From contig NZ_JRJU01000036.1 in assembly GCF_000787375.1 (NCBI RefSeq), forward strand, positions 1-44,321: a DNA stretch of 44,321 nt, given 5' to 3'. Source of the DNA: Halalkalibacter okhensis (GTDB lineage: Bacteria; Bacillota; Bacilli; Bacillales; Bacillaceae_D). Of the stretch, positions 36,215 to 44,292 are shown piece by piece. Under the pieces are notes generated by a model that had not been told where the DNA came from, did not search any database, and worked only from the letters and a program-made list of their open reading frames with translations. The position numbers and the translations under genes were made by a program. Within the stretch, counting starts at the first letter, position 1. Each line of letters starts with the position of its first letter.

Positions 36215-36316
36215 CATCCACGCAGCGCAAAACAGCGCTGCACCACAGAGAATGAAAAGGGTTAGGCAGTGGCAATACTAATACGGACCTTAATCCAGTC
36301 AATTTAATCCATATCC

Positions 36317-36412
36317 TTATTCACTAACGTTCTCCTCTTTTTTTCAAGCTTGAGCAGGGCCTTTTTTAGCATTATCTTTTTCTATTTTTGAAGAAACCTA
36401 TTTTCATGATAG
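36317..36412 (-). repeat. R repeat, copy 2
   Basis: Second copy of the 100-nt R repeat, starting 18 nt after the methyltransferase stop. The minus strand carries GGTTTCTTCAAAAATAG, GGCCCTGCTCAAGCTTG and GAGGAGAACGTTAGTGAATA. The order gene, R, E is the same as at copy 1. Confidence 0.75.
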
Positions 36413-36429
36413 TTTAAGAAAATAAACCA

Positions 36430-37233
36430 TTACATTAGTTTGTTTTTTATAGCCAGTATAACCTTTGTATTTATTTGTTCTTTAAATACACCTGTTTTTT
36501 CGATAGATAACAATTCTTCTTTTAAATGTTGTTCAAAAGAATTTACGTTATCTCCGAGAAACCTTATAGACCCATAGGAAGTCGAATATAAGTTGCCGAT
36601 TATAGATTCTATTGACCATAAATGCTCATAAGTAGGAATTTGATAACTTTCTAAATTGAATTTTGACTTTGCTACAATTTCCTGATGACTAATAGTTGGA
36701 TGAGAGTATGTAGAATTACCTGCTCTTCGTTCATTCCCATACCATTGTTTTACTACTTCATTGACTTTCTTTTGCCAAGGTAAAAGCTCTTTATTTGGAG
36801 AAAAATTATCAATTATAGCAATTCCGCCATCATTGGAAACCATACCGTATAACGTTTCCAGCACCTTCTCCCTGTCCATCCAGTGAAATGCCTTTGCAAT
36901 AGTTACACATCTAAAGATTTTATTTGAATTGACCTTATATTTATCAAGAACTCCATTAAAGAACTCCATATTTTCAACTCTAATTTCTTTGCTCAGACGT
37001 ATTGCTTCCTTTATCATTTCAGGTTCTGTATCAATCCCAACTATCCCTTCAAACCAATCGGAGAACCTGAATGCTAATTGTCCCGTTCCACAGCCTAAAT
37101 CAAGCATATTACCTTTCCCATCGAGTGAAAACTTTTCAATTAAGTACCTTATTAAAGATGCTGAATAAATAGGTCTATACTGCGAATAATATCTTGCTGT
37201 TCCTTCAAATAAGTTTTTACCGTAATCTAGCAT
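36430..37233 (-). CDS. Class I SAM-dependent methyltransferase
   Basis: The 267-residue protein has motif I MLDLGCGTGQLAF (about 43-55), the acidic GIDTEPEMI after strand 2 (about 66) and AKAFHWMD, a segment common in the small-molecule methyltransferase group (Methyltransf_11). Substrate unknown. It follows the cupin gene by about 85 nt and precedes R repeat copy 2. Confidence 0.88.
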   Translation of the reverse strand: MLDYGKNLFEGTARYYSQYRPIYSASLIRYLIEKFSLDGKGNMLDLGCGTGQLAFRFSDWFEGIVGIDTEPEMIKEAIRLSKEIRVENMEFFNGVLDKYKVNSNKIFRCVTIAKAFHWMDREKVLETLYGMVSNDGGIAIIDNFSPNKELLPWQKKVNEVVKQWYGNERRAGNSTYSHPTISHQEIVAKSKFNLESYQIPTYEHLWSIESIIGNLYSTSYGSIRFLGDNVNSFEQHLKEELLSIEKTGVFKEQINTKVILAIKNKLM

Positions 37234-37300
37234 TACATGAATGGCTCCTTTCTTACAATTTTGTTTTAGAACACAAACAAGACATTTGCTTATTAAAAAA

Positions 37301-37318
37301 TCCTGCTTTTGTTGAAGT
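37301..37318 (-). repeat. E element remnant (37.3 kb)
   Basis: ACTTCAACAAAAGCAGG, the outer ends of E without the middle, directly after the cupin stop. Confidence 0.45.
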
Positions 37319-37663
37319 TTATTCTACGGCTAAAACTCTATCACCTTTGCTATTTGGCTGAGAAGTTACAATAAATTCTAAGTATTGATTCGTTTTATTA
37401 AACATTTGATGTGGAACAAGTGGCGGAACTTCGAAGCCCTCTTTTGAATTTAATTCTATTATAGTTCCATCAATCTCAAGAGTAGCTGTTCCTGATAAGA
37501 CAAAGAAAAACTGCTGAGAGTGATTATGATAGTGTCTTACTTCATTTGTATTTGGGGGCATACGTTCATGAATAATACTTAGATCGTTATTTTTAACTAA
37601 ATGCCAGCCATCACAGTTATCTCCCCAAATATAATGTTCTGCATTACGTTTGCTTATTTTCAT
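37319..37663 (-). CDS. Single-domain cupin protein
   Basis: The 114-residue protein has the cupin metal motifs RHYHNHSQQFFFVLSG (His, His and Glu/Gln-type ligands near residues 43-53) and EGFEVPPLVPHQMFN with a late histidine (about 89). Small cupins of this type bind metal and a small ligand or act as isomerases or dioxygenases. Start ATG with AGGAGC upstream. No partner can be named. Confidence 0.87.
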   Translation of the reverse strand: MKISKRNAEHYIWGDNCDGWHLVKNNDLSIIHERMPPNTNEVRHYHNHSQQFFFVLSGTATLEIDGTIIELNSKEGFEVPPLVPHQMFNKTNQYLEFIVTSQPNSKGDRVLAVE

Positions 37664-37727
37664 TGATTGAGCTCCTAACTATTTCTTTTTAAGTAGTATA
37701 CCTATGTCCATTACCTTATTGAACTCT

Positions 37728-37790
37728 TCTGCTTGTTAGCGGAATAAGGCAAGCGATGCCTTGTTAAAGCATCGCCTCCGTTAGTTGAAC
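37728..37790 (-). repeat. E element, well-preserved copy (37.7 kb)
   Basis: On the minus strand GTTCAACTAACGGAGGC, hairpin GCGATGC...GCATCGC, then TTATTCCGCTAACAAGCAG. Nearly identical inside to the 33.0 kb copy. It starts 11-14 nt after the uppP stop. Confidence 0.9.
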
Positions 37791-37798
37791 ATCAAAAT

Positions 37799-38605
37799 CT
37801 ATGTAATAAATAATATTAAACCTCCCATGGCAAAGCAGTAATAAGCAAAGTATTTTAAATTCCCCCGCTCCATAATTCCCATAAACCATTTAAGGGAAAA
37901 ATAAGAAAAAATGAGCGATAAAATAAATGCAATAACATATGGAATAAGTAGATCACCAAAATTTATATCATTTATCTTGATTAAGATAGTACCAAGACTT
38001 ACAGGAATATACAGCAAAAATGAATAACGCAATGCTGTTTCTCTTTTCATGCCTATTCCCATCGCTGCAACTATCGTTGAACCTGATCTACTGATACCTG
38101 GGATTAAAGCAATAGCTTGGGCGCAGCCAACAATTAGTGCATCTCTGATAGTAAGGTTCCTGTCACTCTTTCTCCCTTTTAAATTTCTAATAAGCCAAAG
38201 TGCTAAACCAGTAACTAATAAAGCAACTCCTATCGGGGCAATACCTCTAAATGTTGCTGATATCCTATCTTCAAATAATAAACCGAAAACACCTGCTGGA
38301 ATTGTGCCTATAATCAAGTAAACTATAAACATAAAATCATTTTTATAGACTGAATTACGTCTAGTAACATACTTTCGACCATTTTCCATTAATCTAATCA
38401 AATCTTTTCGATAAATAAGAACTACTGCTAAAAGTGATGCAAAATTCATTAATACCTCGAAGCTAAAATCATTCTCAGAAATACTGATTCCAAAAAGCTC
38501 TTGAGCTATAACTAAATGGCCACTTGATGAAATAGGAATCGGTTCGGTAAACCCTTGAAACGCACCTAAGAAGGCGTACTTAATTAAAGTAATAAACTCC
38601 TCCAT
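37799..38605 (-). CDS. uppP: Undecaprenyl-diphosphatase
   Basis: This 268-residue integral membrane enzyme removes a phosphate from undecaprenyl diphosphate, recycling the lipid carrier for cell-wall synthesis; extra copies raise bacitracin tolerance. Both family motifs are present: [16 protein letters not shown] (about 16-31, catalytic Glu and Ser-rich loop) and PGISRSGST (about 169-177). AGGGAGGG precedes the ATG. The usual ExxxE pattern is here QGFTEP, the normal form for BacA/UppP. Its place in an accessory array suggests a second copy in the genome. Confidence 0.95.
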   Translation of the reverse strand: MEEFITLIKYAFLGAFQGFTEPIPISSSGHLVIAQELFGISISENDFSFEVLMNFASLLAVVLIYRKDLIRLMENGRKYVTRRNSVYKNDFMFIVYLIIGTIPAGVFGLLFEDRISATFRGIAPIGVALLVTGLALWLIRNLKGRKSDRNLTIRDALIVGCAQAIALIPGISRSGSTIVAAMGIGMKRETALRYSFLLYIPVSLGTILIKINDINFGDLLIPYVIAFILSLIFSYFSLKWFMGIMERGNLKYFAYYCFAMGGLILFIT

Positions 38606-38696
38606 TTAACCCTCCCTATTTTACTTTAATACACTTAATATATATAATCTCAAATTTTGGAAATTTATTCAATGCATTATTGTATTAGTAGAGTAG

Positions 38697-39215
38697 AAGA
38701 GAACCTCTCTACCTTACAGCCTCTGAGTGTAGTAAATGTGTCCCTAGCAAGGGTGGTAACTTGGTAGCTAGCCTTTCCTCCAACGGCATTACCCAACTTC
38801 ATTGGTACTACGCCGCTAACCGACTCCCTACCAGCGTTTGGTTTCCTTGCTTATTATCACTTGTACACCATACTCTTCTATTAAGAAAAGACTGATAGGG
38901 TCTCCCGACTTGACTTATCATATCAATGTGTGACGTGCCAAGGTCTCTGACCCCAGAGAGGTTTCATTCTTTAGCCATTTACGAAGAATGTAATGTTGCT
39001 TTCTGTCGCAGGAAAAACATCAGCCCTCTCGATTTACTAACATCCTTGGGGTTCAATCCGTCAACCATTTGGCTTTCGACCCATTACCTAACTGTCTACG
39101 CTTAAAGACTAAAGTTACCCTTAGCCCTCCAAAGACTCGCTACGAGTGAATGGCTAGTTCTTACTCTACGGGAATCCCACCCGCTATATGATACGACCTA
39201 GACTCGGCCGCACAC
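38697..39215 (-). mobile_element. Group II intron C, 5' fragment
   Basis: The minus strand begins GTGTGCGGCCGAGTC at 39215, matching GUGYG, and runs through conserved-looking domain I sequence (GCGGGTGGGATTCCCGTAG, GGGTCGAAAGCC). No domain V or reverse transcriptase is found before about 38.7 kb, so the 3' part is deleted. It is inserted in an E copy right after TAACGGGAGC, the same position as intron B, although its sequence is of a different intron type. Confidence 0.7.
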
Positions 39216-39216
39216 G

Positions 39217-39238
39217 CTCCCGTTAGCTAAATAAGGGG
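39217..39238 (-). repeat. E element remnant at intron C
   Basis: TTATTTAGCTAACGGGAGC is the first border of an E copy; the rest is replaced by intron C. It begins about 20 nt after the stop of the DUF4871-like gene. Confidence 0.65.
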
Positions 39239-39260
39239 TTGTTCACAACAATGCCATTAT

Positions 39261-40316
39261 CTATTCATTAATGTCATAAACTAAAATATCAAATAACTCA
39301 TCATTTGTATAAAGTAAAAACGCCCATTCCCCTTTTTTTGGTAATGCTATATTAGAAGGCATGTGTGCATCTGCCCCGTTATTTTCTCCAACAGCTTGAC
39401 GTGTCCAATAAGAATCTCCACCTGGTCCGTTATACAAAACTTGGTGAATCGTTTGAGTTTCTTTGTGAAAACCAACAACAGTTAGCTCCGCATTATCAAC
39501 ACCCCATAAATGCCACATCCATTTTTGTCCATTTAAAGTTGGCATATCTGCACCAATGACACCAGATTTGTTTTCATTTCCTATAATTCCTCTATCTCCA
39601 AATTCAACAGCTTTTCTTTCCCAATCAATTGCTGCAAAATCACTTTCCTGAACATAATTAGGAATAGTTTTAGGTAAACTTAATTTATTATCAACTGTTT
39701 TCTCACGTACTGACATTATTACATCTCCATAAAATTGGTCATCCAAATAAACTTCAAATTTCCACAAGCCGCCAACAGGCACTTCAAATGTATGCGTAAA
39801 GCGTTCTAATCCTGTATACCCCGGAGAAGGTTCGGTTATTTTTGTAGGAGCTAAAACTATGATACGCTCACCATCATAGTGTTGGGCATAGATAGCTAGT
39901 TCTTTTCCTTCAAATGTTTTGAACGGTTCTGTAAAGCTAAATATATAACCGTATGGTTTTCCAGCAGTAAGTGCAGGGTCTGGATATAAGCTGAATAAAA
40001 CTTTATCATTTTTCTCATATTCATTTCGAACTTCCCATTCGTCAATTAATACTTGATTTGAACCACCAGTAAATGTTCCATTATTAGTTGAAGTTATTAT
40101 TAATTCAGTTGATATTAACAAGGCAAAAATTGTGACAACAGCGGCAGTTAACCCATATATAACATATTTTCTTGGCTTTCGATTCTTTTTATTAACTTCG
40201 AAATTAATTGCTTCTCTAATATTATTTTTTTGCACTTCCGTAAAATGGTTCTCTTTGTGAGTCGTAGAATCCATTGCATTACGTAAGTTTTGGAGTTTAT
40301 CTTGCATTATTCTCAC
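39261..40316 (-). CDS. DUF4871-like anti-sigma-type membrane protein
   Basis: The 351-residue protein has a cytosolic N terminus (THKENHFTEVQKNNIREAIN), one helix (VIYGLTAAVVTIFALLISTE, about 48-68) and an outer part of two domains. The last one, with TLNGQKWMWHLWG and NNGADAHMPSNIALPKKGEW, has the DUF4871 pattern; the middle has PGYTGLERFTHTFEVPVGGL and FEVYLDDQFYGDV. The gene follows its ECF sigma gene by 9 nt. N-terminal resemblance to the protein at 34716-35501 supports a shared anti-sigma role. Confidence 0.8.
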   Translation of the reverse strand: MRIMQDKLQNLRNAMDSTTHKENHFTEVQKNNIREAINFEVNKKNRKPRKYVIYGLTAAVVTIFALLISTELIITSTNNGTFTGGSNQVLIDEWEVRNEYEKNDKVLFSLYPDPALTAGKPYGYIFSFTEPFKTFEGKELAIYAQHYDGERIIVLAPTKITEPSPGYTGLERFTHTFEVPVGGLWKFEVYLDDQFYGDVIMSVREKTVDNKLSLPKTIPNYVQESDFAAIDWERKAVEFGDRGIIGNENKSGVIGADMPTLNGQKWMWHLWGVDNAELTVVGFHKETQTIHQVLYNGPGGDSYWTRQAVGENNGADAHMPSNIALPKKGEWAFLLYTNDELFDILVYDINE

Positions 40317-40325
40317 ACCTTTCTA

Positions 40326-40853
40326 TTATTTTTTTAATTTAGCTCTACCTCTGTTCAATCTAGTTTTAATCGTATTCACATTTATTTTTAGCATCTTGCT
40401 AATTTCTTCAATCGATAATTCCTCATAATAATAAAGAGTAATTACTTCTCGATATTTAATTGAAAGGGATAGAACACACATAGAAAGAAGTTCGTTTTCA
40501 TCACGCTCAATCATGACAATTTCTGGAGATTGTTCTTTTGAAGAAAGTGAGTTGAAAATATTTGAATTAATAAGAACTCTTCTAATGGATGAACTTTTTA
40601 ACACGTCTTTAGATTTATTAATAGTTATTCTAAAAATCCATGACTTGAAAGAAGTAATCTTATCAATGTTTTCATAATGCTTGTAACAAGTAATAAAAAC
40701 ATCCTGAACAACATCCTCGGCCGCATTCCAATCTTTTAAATAGTTAAAAGCTAACTTCGTAAGTCTTTCACCATATTCATCCATAATACTTTCAAGCCAC
40801 GTATCCTTTTCTATCTGAAAAACAATACTTTTATCATTAAGATTGCTCAACAA
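40326..40853 (-). CDS. ECF-family RNA polymerase sigma factor
   Basis: The 175-residue protein parallels the one at 35498-36046: region 2 LTKLAFNYLKDWNAAEDVVQ and SWIFRITINKSKDVLKSSSI, region 4 LSIKYREVITLYYYEELSIE and EISKMLKINVNTIKTRLNRG. Its ECF-type promoter is at 40879-40906. The two sigma/anti-sigma pairs are clearly paralogous. Confidence 0.93.
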   Translation of the reverse strand: MLSNLNDKSIVFQIEKDTWLESIMDEYGERLTKLAFNYLKDWNAAEDVVQDVFITCYKHYENIDKITSFKSWIFRITINKSKDVLKSSSIRRVLINSNIFNSLSSKEQSPEIVMIERDENELLSMCVLSLSIKYREVITLYYYEELSIEEISKMLKINVNTIKTRLNRGRAKLKK

Positions 40854-40878
40854 TTTCTCACCTCATTTCTTCTATGCT

Positions 40879-40906
40879 AAGACGAAAAAGTAAAGAATAA
40901 GTTTCA
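40879..40906 (-). promoter_or_regulatory. Autoregulatory ECF promoter
   Basis: TGAAAC (40901-40906), 16-nt spacer, CGTCTT (40879-40884) on the minus strand, 26 nt before the sigma gene. Nearly the same as the promoter at 36070-36097, so cross-recognition is possible. Confidence 0.85.
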
Positions 40907-41041
40907 TTTTTTTTTGAAATTCGCTTTTATATTGACTTAATTAAAAAATATTAAGCCACTATTAGCTAGTTGCACTTTATCTTAATTTAATAACACTTTC
41001 CAAAATATAAATTATTTGCTATTTGGTTTTTAAAGACCAAA

Positions 41042-41064
41042 AAAGAGGTTCAAAGAACCTCTTT
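41042..41064 (-). terminator. Rho-independent terminator
   Basis: Stem AAAGAGGTTC/GAACCTCTTT (41042-41051 with 41055-41064), six T on the minus strand, 6 nt after a small gene. The stretch 40917-41041 shows no gene. Confidence 0.85.
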
Positions 41065-41070
41065 ACATTA

Positions 41071-41202
41071 CTATAATTCAATTCTTCTTAATACACTTAT
41101 TGTACTTAACTGGCTTCTTAGCAAAAGAGCAACAGTAACTGTCATAATGACAACTCCTGTTATATAAATTATGCCCCTGTTTGTTCAATAAGGATTACTC
41201 AT
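41071..41202 (-). pseudogene. Tiny membrane-protein gene, with in-frame TGA or an internal start
   Basis: From the ATG at 41202 the frame reads MSNPY, TGA, then TNRGIIYITGVVIMTVTVAL and LLRSQLSTISVLRRIEL to a TAG at 41071, one helix with a basic tail. An internal ATG (MTVTVALLL, 24 aa) has a good AGGAG 8 nt upstream and could be the true start. A terminator follows at once, so something was expressed here. Confidence 0.45.
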
Positions 41203-41263
41203 TTGAATTCTTATTCTTAACTTTCCAATCATCGTATTCTCCCCAGGCTATATACAATCTATT

Positions 41264-41281
41264 GCTACCTGTTACTTTAAG
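41264..41281 (-). repeat. E element remnant (41.3 kb)
   Basis: CTTAAAGTAACAGGTAGC on the minus strand matches the first border. It is the highest-coordinate trace of E seen. Confidence 0.45.
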
Positions 41282-41408
41282 TGTAATAGTTCACATACAT
41301 TAACATTTTAAACGATATTCCATTCTACCTTAATAAGTAATATCAAAGAGAATATCCCAAGTTCTAAGATTGACTAAGAAATTGGGATATTGTTCTACTA
41401 CTCAATTA

Positions 41409-41622
41409 TTACCTATATGAATTATGTGTTGGATCGAATAACTCTTCTTCCGTATTTCTTACAATGGAAAAGTTTTCAACATTGTAATGTCCATGAAGAA
41501 TTTCGTTATGATGCTTTATAATTTGTTCTGCACTTAAAACATCGCCGTCTGTAGTTGAATGTCCATCTCCGACTAAGGTGACATCCATTCCATTAATAGT
41601 TGCAGTTCGGACTTTCCAATTC
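41409..41622 (-). pseudogene. C-terminal fragment of an isochorismatase-family cysteine hydrolase
   Basis: The minus strand encodes RTATINGMDVTLVGDGHSTT, then DVLSAEQIIKHHNEILHGH to a TAA. DVTLV.DGHST followed by AEQIIxHHNEIL is the last part of these hydrolases. The catalytic Asp-Lys-Cys part is absent; a TAG and unrelated sequence lie upstream. Confidence 0.75.
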
Positions 41623-41707
41623 TATTAACCTCTTTTATGATAAGTGACCAAACTAGCAATCAGAGAAGAGGAAAAAAGGATGATCAACATGGCTCAATTC
41701 CATAGTA

Positions 41708-41875
41708 TCAAATTTTTAAAAGAGGTTGAACCACAAAATAATTAGGATTATTTGAAATAATTTCAAATTGTTTTTTCATAGAATGCTGTTTGGTTTTATA
41801 GTCAGTTAGCTCTATAAAAAGGTCTGATAAAGAAGGTAAATCGCTAAGATCAGCTCTACGATTATTGTAATTCAT
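41708..41875 (-). pseudogene. N-terminal fragment of a GNAT acetyltransferase
   Basis: MNYNNRRADLSDLPSLSDLF and YKTKQHSMKKQFEIISNNPN match the first 50 residues of a GNAT protein, up to the strand that leads into the core (YFVV). The frame ends after 55 residues and the acetyl-CoA loop is missing. Together with the hydrolase fragment just downstream it marks a deletion. Confidence 0.75.
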
Positions 41876-41901
41876 AAAATTTGTGCCAATAAATCTCCTT
41901 A

Positions 41902-42114
41902 TCATTTTTTATTTCTTATATTTCTTAGTTCCTCTAGAATTTGTTCTTGTACTTCGAGCGACTTTTTTCGGTATTCAGAGGCTTCCTTGATAGCCTTTAA
42001 GTTTTCATCATGAATTCGCTTATTTGCATTGTGAGTTTCTTTTAAACGGGAAATTACTGCTAAAAGAATAATTATTAATGTCGCTAGCATGACAAAATAA
42101 AATAAATCACTCAT
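41902..42114 (-). CDS. Small membrane protein with coiled coil (70 aa)
   Basis: MSDLFYFVMLATLIIILLAV is a single helix; the rest (ETHNANKRIHDENLKAIKEA, then KKSLEVQEQILEELRNIRNK) is a charged coiled coil. AGGAGAATGAG precedes the ATG. It lies 17 nt after the 226-aa gene and is probably co-transcribed. Function unknown. Confidence 0.75.
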   Translation of the reverse strand: MSDLFYFVMLATLIIILLAVISRLKETHNANKRIHDENLKAIKEASEYRKKSLEVQEQILEELRNIRNKK

Positions 42115-42131
42115 TCTCTCATTCTCCTTTT

Positions 42132-42812
42132 TTATTCAAGAGTTCTTAGCTTAATCTTAAAAATATAAGCATCTCTGCTATCGTTAATCATCGTTTTATA
42201 ATTAGGGTCACTTTCGTCAAATATTCCTCTAAATTCTAAATAATTGGTTTGAGCCGCAATTTTCGTAGCAATTATTATATCCTGATTGAGCTCAATTGGA
42301 ATTTTCTTTTCGACTTTATCGAAAAGGGTTAGTGAATTTTGTTGATAAGGAACCAACGAATGTCTTACCCAAGCAACATCTGTTCCTTCAAAAATAATTC
42401 CTTTGTACTGATAACCCATCCTTTGACCTGGTGAACTATAAATAAGAGTTTCTTCTAAGATAAATGAAATTACATCATCGATTTGGTTGGGGTGAAGTGT
42501 GTTTTCAACAATATTTCTCATTTTTTTACCCTCGTGATAATGTTCAATCCAGTAATCTAACACAATTTCTTCTGCGTTCTCTATAGATATATCATAAGCT
42601 ACCGTACTGTCTCCTCCTAAAGAGTTAAATATCTGCCTTTCCTGTTCTGTCATTACCATAGGTTCCAAGGTTAGTTTGTTTTCTATTTTCTCGTCAGTTT
42701 CAACTTTAGGACTTTCACTATAAGTAAAAATTCCATAGAGAGCCATAACCAGTAAAATTACTAATAGAACTTTGGCGAGTCTTTCTAAACTATCAGCATT
42801 AAGTCTAAGCAT
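42132..42812 (-). CDS. Membrane-anchored protein of unknown function (226 aa)
   Basis: One N-terminal helix (LAKVLLVILLVMALYGIFTY, residues about 12-31) anchors an outer domain of about 190 residues with no cysteines. It contains ISIENAEEIVLDYWIEHYHE and a beta-rich second half (MGYQYKGIIFEGTDVAWVRH). AAAGGTG precedes the ATG. I do not recognise the family. Confidence 0.7.
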   Translation of the reverse strand: MLRLNADSLERLAKVLLVILLVMALYGIFTYSESPKVETDEKIENKLTLEPMVMTEQERQIFNSLGGDSTVAYDISIENAEEIVLDYWIEHYHEGKKMRNIVENTLHPNQIDDVISFILEETLIYSSPGQRMGYQYKGIIFEGTDVAWVRHSLVPYQQNSLTLFDKVEKKIPIELNQDIIIATKIAAQTNYLEFRGIFDESDPNYKTMINDSRDAYIFKIKLRTLE

Positions 42813-43200
42813 TTAGAACACCTTTCCATGAACAATTGTTTCCGCAAGTCCATTAATTATAAATGACTATCAGCTTTAGAATGTGACTATGTATCTGGTC
42901 ACCATTACTCCAACTTTTGATAAGGATAATCCACGTAATCGTAATTTTTTATATCTCCGATGAATAAAAAAATACTGAAAATATTGTATTGTGTCTACTT
43001 TGACTTACTACTCTTAATCCAAGAGTCCGCGTGTAGATTAAGCATTACGGACTCCTTCTAAAAATTGTTTTTGTTCTTTATCAAATACCTTTTCGAATTA
43101 CTCATTCACTTATACTTTTTCCATAATAACTTACATTGGTTGGTGCGTGTACTGTGTTGTCACGATAATAATAATCAAGGTCACGGTAAATCTTTTGAAG
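42813..43200. other. Intergenic region
   Basis: About 390 nt without a convincing gene. The only structure is a pair AGTCCG/CGGACT (near 43024-43053), a possible weak terminator for the anti-sigma gene above it. Confidence 0.4.
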
Positions 43201-43794
43201 TTAAAGAACTAAATGATCCCTTTTCTCCTCATTATCCATGTTTTCATTTAGCTCAAATAGAAGCTCTTGAATAACTTCAAAATCTTTTTTTAAATAAAAG
43301 TTATCCGTTGCATCAATCGCCTTTTGAATATTAGGAATCCTATATTCCATTGATGCTTTTAAGTTTTCAAGGTTGAAATTATCATGTTCCCATCCATACA
43401 TGACATATCCATTCATGGTAGAGTGTCCCGATAATATCTCGTGATTTGCTTCATCTTTATCAGGACCAACGAATTGTTCTTCTTCAGATAAATCTTCTGA
43501 ATACGAATTTACATTTTCACTTTTCTCATCTTCCTCATCATTGGAGTAGCTAGTACCATTTCCCCGAGGCTCACCTAAATAGTTATCGCTTAAAATAAAT
43601 TGAATTCCTACGAACATGATGAAAATTGACACTACTATACTAGTAGCATAAATCATACTCGGGCTTTTTTTCGTTTTCTTTAGTGAATCCTTGATTTGAG
43701 CATTGATTTTTTCTTCTACCAGTTTTTTTCTAGATTCAGCCCAAGAAATATCGTCATATAGCTCCTTTAGAGAATTATCGAATTGATTTTTCAT
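43201..43794 (-). CDS. Anti-sigma-like membrane protein
   Basis: From the ATG at 43794 (MKNQFDNSLKELYDDISWAE) the protein has 197 residues: a cytosolic region of about 45, one helix (MIYATSIVVSIFIMFVGIQF) and an acidic outer domain (DEEDEKSENVNSYSEDLSEE). It overlaps the end of the sigma gene by 20 nt, with GGAGG about 9 nt upstream. By position it should control the frameshifted sigma factor; if that is dead, this gene has lost its partner. Confidence 0.7.
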   Translation of the reverse strand: MKNQFDNSLKELYDDISWAESRKKLVEEKINAQIKDSLKKTKKSPSMIYATSIVVSIFIMFVGIQFILSDNYLGEPRGNGTSYSNDEEDEKSENVNSYSEDLSEEEQFVGPDKDEANHEILSGHSTMNGYVMYGWEHDNFNLENLKASMEYRIPNIQKAIDATDNFYLKKDFEVIQELLFELNENMDNEEKRDHLVL

Positions 43795-44292
43795 AACCAT
43801 ATTCCTCCTTTTGAAGTGCTTTTTCCAACGAAACAATCGCACGAGACAATGTTGATTTCACTTTACTTTCAGACCACTTTAATATCTCAGCCGTTTCTTT
43901 TATGGAAAATCCTTTCATCTTTCTTAGGAAAATGACTTCACGATACGCTTGCTTCAAACTGCCCAATGCATAATATAACTCCTTTGTACTCTCCTTAATT
44001 TGGACAACTTCTTCTGGCAAAGGGTTCTTATCACGTTTAACATTAAGCAAATCTTGCAATAAATGAATTGGGCGTTTTTTTCTCAAATAATCAACCATAA
44101 CATTATGAGCAATGCTAAATAACCAGGTTTTTGGATTTGATTCTCTCTTAAAAGTTTAAATGCTTTTACAAATGTTTCTTGGGTTAGGTCTTCAGCTTGT
44201 TGATGGTCTCGTACATTCATTAAAATATATTTGAAAATCGAGTCGCTATATTGTGAAAACCACTCTGTAATATCTAATTGTTGATTCGTCAA
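43775..44292 (-). pseudogene. ECF sigma factor gene with a frameshift
   Basis: From a TTG at 44292 (behind GAGGGGAG) region 2 reads DSIFKYILMNVRDHQQAEDL and TQETFVKAFKLLRE. The frame then ends in a short nonsense tail. The frame shifted by one base continues as ESNPKTWLFSIAHNVMVDYL and runs through region 4 (LGSLKQAYREVIFLRKMKGF, SIKETAEILKWSESKVKSTL) to 43775. A single indel near 44150-44165, close to GAGAGAATC, explains it. The gene is either broken or misread in sequencing. Confidence 0.88.

Noticed and set aside
36117-36302. A 61-codon minus-strand gene
   Set aside because: It runs through an E remnant and low-complexity sequence without a ribosome site.
22777-41281. True integron with attC sites
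   Set aside because: E borders are direct repeats around TAACGG, not the inverted RYYYAAC/GTTRRRY pair of attC, and no tyrosine recombinase or attI is present in the window. Kept only as an analogy.
22777-41281. CRISPR array
   Set aside because: E copies are 0.3-3 kb apart with genes between them, vary in sequence and lack uniform spacers; no cas genes.
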